Shown here: in pieces, positions 58,608 through 64,000 of the stretch
Position numbering within the stretch: position 1 is the first letter of the stretch
How the letters are laid out: each line of letters starts with the position of its first letter
Source: Harmothoe impar
Lineage: Eukaryota > Annelida > Polychaeta > Phyllodocida > Polynoidae
DNA: 64,000 bases
Reading direction: 5' to 3'
NCBI GenBank assembly: GCA_947462335.1
Contig: OX381718.1
Coordinates: 43,524,281 to 43,588,280, forward strand
The notes under the pieces: model-generated
The model's input: only the letters and a program-made list of their open reading frames with translations
What the model was told of the DNA's origin: nothing
Databases searched by the model: none
Program-made: the position numbers and the translations under genes

Positions 58608-58826
58608 CATTTATGGACGGCATGTCACTAAAAGCTGGTGCACAAATTTATGCAGCCCAGGTGAGCAACTCGCGAGTGCTGCATTTGTGTATCATGCCTT
58701 CCGGGAGTGTCTGAATCCTGTTTAGGGTCGGAATGATGTTTGATGCTTGGTGACAGCATTCATGTATCACGACAACTAAGGACATGATGCATTAAGGCAG
58801 TATGTGCCGTCCTTAAACTTAAAGGG
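58608..58826. mobile_element. MITE-A copy 9
   Basis: Left end CATTTATGGACGGCATG, right end CCGTCCTTAAACTTAAAGGG followed by TTAA (58,827-58,830). Contains GTGAGCAACTCGCGAGTGC and CATGATGCATTAAGGCA. Confidence 0.75.
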
Positions 58827-58955
58827 TTAAGGGCTGCATAGATACACCATGAACATGAATTAGACACTTCATAAACTTGGACATCAAGGCACAACCTAGT
58901 GCTCTGTTTCAAAATAACATTAATGTGTCAAGTGATAGACACTAGTACAATTATA

Positions 58956-59107
58956 CACTGTAAATAGTGAAATAAAAAAATACGTTCTTTGATACTTTAA
59001 GCCAACAATAGATTCTATTACCCATGTACACCTATACCGTAGTATATACATGGTACTGTAGAACTACAGTAGATTCTATGACTCAGTTTCATTTACTTCT
59101 AACAGTG
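58956..59107. mobile_element. CACTGTAAATAG MITE, TA-flanked
   Basis: Starts CACTGTAAATAGTGAAA and ends ACTTCTAACAGTG; TA on both sides. About 150 bp, non-coding, same family as 59,827-59,937. Confidence 0.82.
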
Positions 59108-59826
59108 TAGGGTCTAGTGAATACAATATTTTAGACTGCTTTCGAGAAAGGTATTTCAGAAATTGTGTCTATTCTAATCACACACTGCCCTCACTATTAC
59201 TGCTCATGGTACCACACCCATCAAACTCACACAGCTGCTGAGTGACCATGCTGCATTGTTATTCTAACCTGTCTGACCCTCCTCATTGACAGGCATGGAC
59301 ACCATGACCAATTCCCTCATGTCCACCCCTCCTACACACCGCATTCCAGACGGAAATGCGAGAGGTGTGTTGTAGGTAATATTAGTCTAGTCAATAAAGG
59401 GAAAGAATTACCATTTGATTTATTTCTGGAAAAAAGTGCCAGATTTTCTCAATTTTAATTGATTTGATTTTTGAATATTTCATGCTTTCACCGTTTTTCA
59501 TCAATTTTAGAATGTCAAAATCGAAATATAAAGCAAATTCCCCTTAATTGACTAGGCTATATGGTCTAGAGTGGGTAGGAAGGTAAGTGGTGAGCCCATT
59601 CATTATTAGGGAATCTTTCATATGAAGTGCCCAGTCAACAGGCACAGCCCATGGGGCTCACTGTGCTATAAAATTATAAAAGACGATTATAGTAGACATT
59701 AAGGGGTTGCAGCTATTCCGCCTGTGTATTTCATTAGACTAAATCTAATGGGCCCTGGCAAAGTCATGTCTACAGGTCTAGGAATTTCTCAAAATTATTA
59801 GAAGCGCAATGACATAGTCAGGGCCG
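59108..59826. other. gene-less stretch
   Basis: AT-rich, nothing recognised. Confidence 0.4.
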
Positions 59827-59937
59827 CACTGTAAATAGTGAAACAAAATATGCGTCCTACTGCCCATGTCCACCAATACCCTGGTATATATTGTTAAACT
59901 AAAATCTACTGTGCAGCTAAATTTACTTCTAACAGTG
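59827..59937. mobile_element. CACTGTAAATAG MITE, CG-flanked
   Basis: Starts CACTGTAAATAGTGAAAC and ends TTACTTCTAACAGTG. Unlike its relative it is flanked by CG on both sides (59,825-59,826 and 59,938-59,939). Confidence 0.75.
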
Positions 59938-60120
59938 CGTCCTATTCTGCGAGGTAGGTCCAGGTAGCTTGAAACTATGCTATATTTTGGCCTCAGGACC
60001 CTTACTCAGAATGCATGTCATCCCGTCCTGGGGGTCACATGACCACGTCCTAGTGTCACATGACCAACATGAGCTACTCGGGGCTACTCTGCATGTTGCT
60101 CACACGCCTGAGCTGCTACC

Positions 60121-60188
60121 GGGGTCAGGAATGGGGTCAATGTGACCTGCTCATGGGGTCAGGAATGGGGTCAATGTGACCAGCCCAT
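60121..60188. repeat. two 34-bp direct repeats
   Basis: Two adjacent units beginning GGGGTCAGGAATGGGG, differing at a few bases near the end. Confidence 0.92.
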
Positions 60189-60818
60189 ACCTCGGTAACT
60201 ACCAGGTGACCACCAGAATACCTAGCATGTACCTTACCACTCTATCTCACAGAGCCGGGTGAGTGGTCACCCGGCTAGATTTTAGCAATTTTTTGGTCTG
60301 AAAGAGCAAGCCCCTATTTATTACAGTGGCCTAGATAATTGCTTTTTTTTCAGCATGTATGTCCAAAATGTTATAATGTGATAATTATTCCCAGTTATGA
60401 CCCACAAGTCAATGTGCACAGCGATTCCCGACTTATTCCTAGTACTTTCAACAATCAAAAAAGTCACGAATTGCATCAAGTTTAAAGATACTAACGTACC
60501 TACACTATTTCCCAGGACCATATTGCCTGAAACACAGTTTGTTTTCGGTCTTATAGGAAACTATTCTTAATTCAATGACTACATTCCAGTCAAGTTATGC
60601 AGTAGTAGTTTCCGTCCTCAACTTTACCAGAACCCCTCACCCCCTTCCCCGACATACACCAGGTTATTTATTCAGAGTGTAACTAAAACGGGGGGGGGAT
60701 CAATATTGTATTATAGAGGACAAATAGCAGTAGTTATAATTAATGTACCCCTGGATTAAACCAGCCTGCAATGTTCTATGTTTGTGTTAATCACCCAATC
60801 CCATAATTAGTTTATTAA
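60189..60818. other. gene-less stretch
   Basis: AT-rich DNA, with a short G run near 60,690. Nothing recognised. Confidence 0.4.
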
Positions 60819-61091
60819 CCCTTTAAGGGCCGCATATAGTGCTTGCATGTGTTATACCCCTGGTCGGCATGATACATAAATACAGGCCCTTGGACGTCAT
60901 GATGCATGCGCACTGTGTTGTATCAATGCTTCATTGTGTCTCTTCGGGAGTGTATCAACCCCGTTGAGTCAGCATGATGCTTGAAGGCATGCCTGGCGGG
61001 TATGCCAATGGACGCTGCATTGATGCATGACGCCGACCCTCTTGTGGTATATCAACCTAGAGGGTTAAAGCAGTATGTGGTCCTTGAAGGG
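60819..61091. mobile_element. MITE-A copy 10
   Basis: TTAA on both sides (60,815-60,818 and 61,092-61,095). Starts CCCTTTAAGGGCCGCATA and ends GTGGTCCTTGAAGGG. One of the best-preserved termini of the family in the window. Confidence 0.85.
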
Positions 61092-61095
61092 TTAA

Positions 61096-63975
61096 TTTAG
61101 CGTGAGCCTGCATCATAACGATGTCTGCAGAGAGTGTTAATCTCACACAGTCAGCTGCAGCGGACTGCTGAAAGTTGTTGAATATTATTGATCAATGAAT
61201 AGATATACTAATTCTGAGAACTCATTATAGGAGACCGAGTAATTAGCAGATCTTATCAATAAAGTTGGCTGGGTTCTTTCTAGGGGGTCCACTATGCCTA
61301 TTCATATCAATATAAAGGGGAATGTATACCTAGAATCAGCGAGGAAGTCAAAATAGCTTTTACAATTTCTATTGATTAGCAAATATGTCATTGGGGAAAT
61401 GCAATTGTGGCTATTAGGGAGGATGTAGCAAATCTGAGTTGAGCTCAAATGGGTACGGCCGGATAGGTCTTGTCTCCATGGCTTTTCGAGTGTTCAAGTT
61501 TAGGATGAAGTATACGTATCCATCTGTATACACCGAGCACTCCCATATCAAGTAGTATATGAATAGGACATTTGCACCTGGACTTGGATATGTAACGTTT
61601 TAGATCCACATCGATCGAAGAGGATTGTGCGCGGGTGGGGTCCATTGTGCACTTGATACTATTTTATTTTGAAATCAAGTTACCCGAAAGTGGTTAATTA
61701 GGATGTCAGCTGGCACTATGAGTCATGAAATCACTTTAGAATTAGGACATGGGAAACATACATGGTAATTAACTATCATGTGTCACTACTATATTGGGCC
61801 AATTAGGGGAGGCAATCGCAAGGCAATTAGGACCTACTATAAGCCCCTGGAACATACGAGAAAATATAATCATCTTATGCCCAGCTCTTCCCATCTTTAC
61901 GTTGTATAAACAATAATTATCTACATTAAACAAGACACTACGTTTGCAGTGGGGAAATTGTGGATCTGACCGTGAATATGTTAGTGTGTATTTCATGGAG
62001 TCTTGCCATAGTAATTCCTGAGAATTGCATTCAGTGTATTAGCAGAACCTATAATGTCTCCCCTATAGCTGAGGCACATTTCTATAAGTTCGTGGTATTT
62101 AGGGAGGGGTCATATATTACAAGCTAGGGGTGGGGTGGAATTTCTCATGAGAGAATATTTTAGCCAACCCCACCCTTCAATAAACTTAAAGTGATGGAGA
62201 CACATTAAGTTATGATTTTGAGAATCCCCCCCCCCCCAAAAAAAAAATACACATAAAAGAAAACACATAACTAGCCTCATTATACCAAGGATGAACAAAT
62301 TAAAATTTCATTTCAATTCAATTCAATTCGTTACCCTCCCCTTTATCAAGGACCTTTAGATATTGGACTACCTACCAAGGGCTTGTATTTGTGCATACAC
62401 ACACCCCCCCCCCTTAATACATGGTGGATACAACACCCATTATGTTAAACATATATGAGAGCTCCCTATTGGGTATGGCCAAGAATTTCCTTCATTTTAA
62501 ATCATGTAATAAAATGTACATGTATGTCAATGGCAAGGAGTTCTGTCTATATCTATCAACCCCCCCTCCTCCCAGCTGGCAACAAATGACTCAACCCTTA
62601 CATATTTCCAGGACACCGGATGAAACCTGATTGCCCAGGATTGAGTCAGTGGAGACAGATATGGTAATGTGCCAAGCCACTTTTTATGTCTTGTTGATTC
62701 ACATAAACTCCTCCAGTAGCCGACCTACATATGCTTCACATGCTCCAGCTCATCCCAGATTGAGAGTAACTCAGGCTTGATACAGCATCATACATGATCA
62801 GATTAATACCAGCAGGGCCTAGGCAAAGCACAATAGAAATATGTTTCAGGCTACCCAACCATTAGGAATTATTTGAAGAAGATCAATATTATTGACTTAA
62901 ATTTGACAATGTGTGAAAATTCTTGGTTTTCCACTAGCATGAGAAAATCCCGTATTTTTACTTTCAATGCATGTGGTGATATTCACTTGACAGCCATAAA
63001 ACAAAGTCCTATTGTATGCGAGGTTTTTGTCAAGTGAAATTGTCCATCTCAACCCAACCAGAGCTGTACCATAACAGAACCCTTATCCATTGGGCTTTTT
63101 TTCTGAATAGATTTTCTGTCAATATTAAATATAGCCTGAAACACACAATGGCTTTGCTCTATGAATCATAGACTTGGCTGGAACTTCATCAGGCATTAGC
63201 ATCCGGGTACATCAGCGGCAGGAGCCAATGTGTGGATGAGACAATTAATGTATTGCACCATAGAATACAATGGGGCTGGATATTTTCTAATCAGTAGTAA
63301 GCCAGATCCTTAGTCATGGTCACATGGGGTGTCGGTGAATGGAATACGTCCATGAGGAAAAGAGCCGGTTGTGATCTGGCAGTTCCATATTGCGAAAAAA
63401 GACTTACCAACACGTTCATTGTTCGTCTACATACTTTTGTGGAACCTCGGTAAATGTATGATATACGTCGCCTATTGATATAAAGTATTATATTATTTAT
63501 ACATTGTGCATCTTATTATTGTTACAGAAGTCCGTAAGTGTAGATAACAAGTTTAATTACACTATACTTAACTGTGAAGAATCATTAGGGATAGAAAAAA
63601 GCCATAGGATGGTGTATTATATTATTGAATTCCGTAGTAAACAAAATCCAACAAACGAATCACTGTGCGATGTACCACGATATAGATAATAATATGGAGG
63701 CTTTCTTATATCAGGTTTCCATGAAAGAAAAGTATATACTTAAATCGCCAATGTTTGTTTTCAATAACAGCTAGACTAGTTAGCGAGAAAAAAGTTAATC
63801 CCGTTTGGAAACTTCAGGATTGTATTCTCCTGTGAGTTCATAATCATGCTGAGTTTTCAATCCAATAAAGGATTAGTCATAACGAATGTGATGTCACCAA
63901 CTTAATTTCCTGCTTTCTATTTCTCACGAAATGACCAATTACCAACGTGGGAAACCTTACCCACGGTTAATTAGC
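61096..63975. other. gene-less right flank
   Basis: AT-rich sequence with short homopolymer C runs (62,227 and 62,404). No coding region, RNA gene or repeat boundary that I can support. Confidence 0.45.
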
Positions 63976-64000
63976 TCTTTTAGTGTTGCATAGTGCCTTA
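63976..64000. mobile_element. possible MITE-A left end, cut by window edge
   Basis: TTTTAGTGTTGCATAGTGCC resembles the family's left terminus (compare CCGCATAGTGC at 8,850). Too short to be sure. Confidence 0.35.

Overview
The window is repeat-dominated, AT-rich nuclear DNA from a eukaryote. It is most likely an animal and probably an invertebrate: Ngaro-type DIRS retrotransposons, many TA-flanked and TTAA-flanked MITEs, and long minisatellite and homopyrimidine tracts fit that, but nothing here fixes the species. I see no host gene with recognisable exons. Every protein-coding region I can support belongs to a tyrosine-recombinase (DIRS-order) retrotransposon.

Left flank (1-10.6 kb): non-coding DNA carrying about eight copies or fragments of one MITE family (called MITE-A here; ends TTAA-CCCTTTAAGG, piggyBac-like), several Tc1/mariner-like TA-flanked MITEs, and a 12-bp minisatellite at 3.9-4.5 kb. 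At 10,612-16,332 a complete Ngaro-like element sits inside a MITE-A copy. It has split direct repeats in the order A1-ORFs-B1-A2-B2, a Gag-like ORF, a reverse transcriptase/RNase H ORF and a tyrosine recombinase ORF. A1 and A2 read as identical and B1 and B2 differ at one base, so the insertion looks young. Its frames are unusual: the pol frame has no early ATG and overlaps the gag frame, and the RNase H tail lies in a third frame that ends in an ATGA overlap with the recombinase start. Each change of frame is +1.

Middle block (17.4-57.9 kb): this is built from a non-coding unit of roughly 5 kb (called R here), present in several diverged copies. Minus-orientation copies lie at about 17-30 kb and plus-orientation copies at about 31-58 kb. 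On top of this lies a tandem duplication of about 11 kb (copy A 29,289-44,848; copy B 44,849-57,006). After it, the two copies took separate insertions, each readable against the empty site in the other. Copy A gained a TIR element with a homopyrimidine core (35.1 kb), a CAGTGGCGGAT-ended element (40.8 kb) and a DIRS-type RT/RNase H fragment flanked by 28-bp direct repeats (42.7 kb). Copy B gained an element with a 43-bp-arm hairpin and two tRNA-like modules (45.7 kb). R1 also holds a 0.9-kb satellite that reverses orientation in its middle (23.4 kb).

Right flank (57.9-64 kb): again single-copy-looking AT-rich DNA with MITE-A copies (58.6, 60.8 kb, and a probable partial copy at the window end) and two short CACTGTAAA-ended MITEs. 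I saw no MITE-A between 16.4 and 58.6 kb, so the R block has a different history from its flanks.

All alignments were made by eye; boundaries of R units are approximate.
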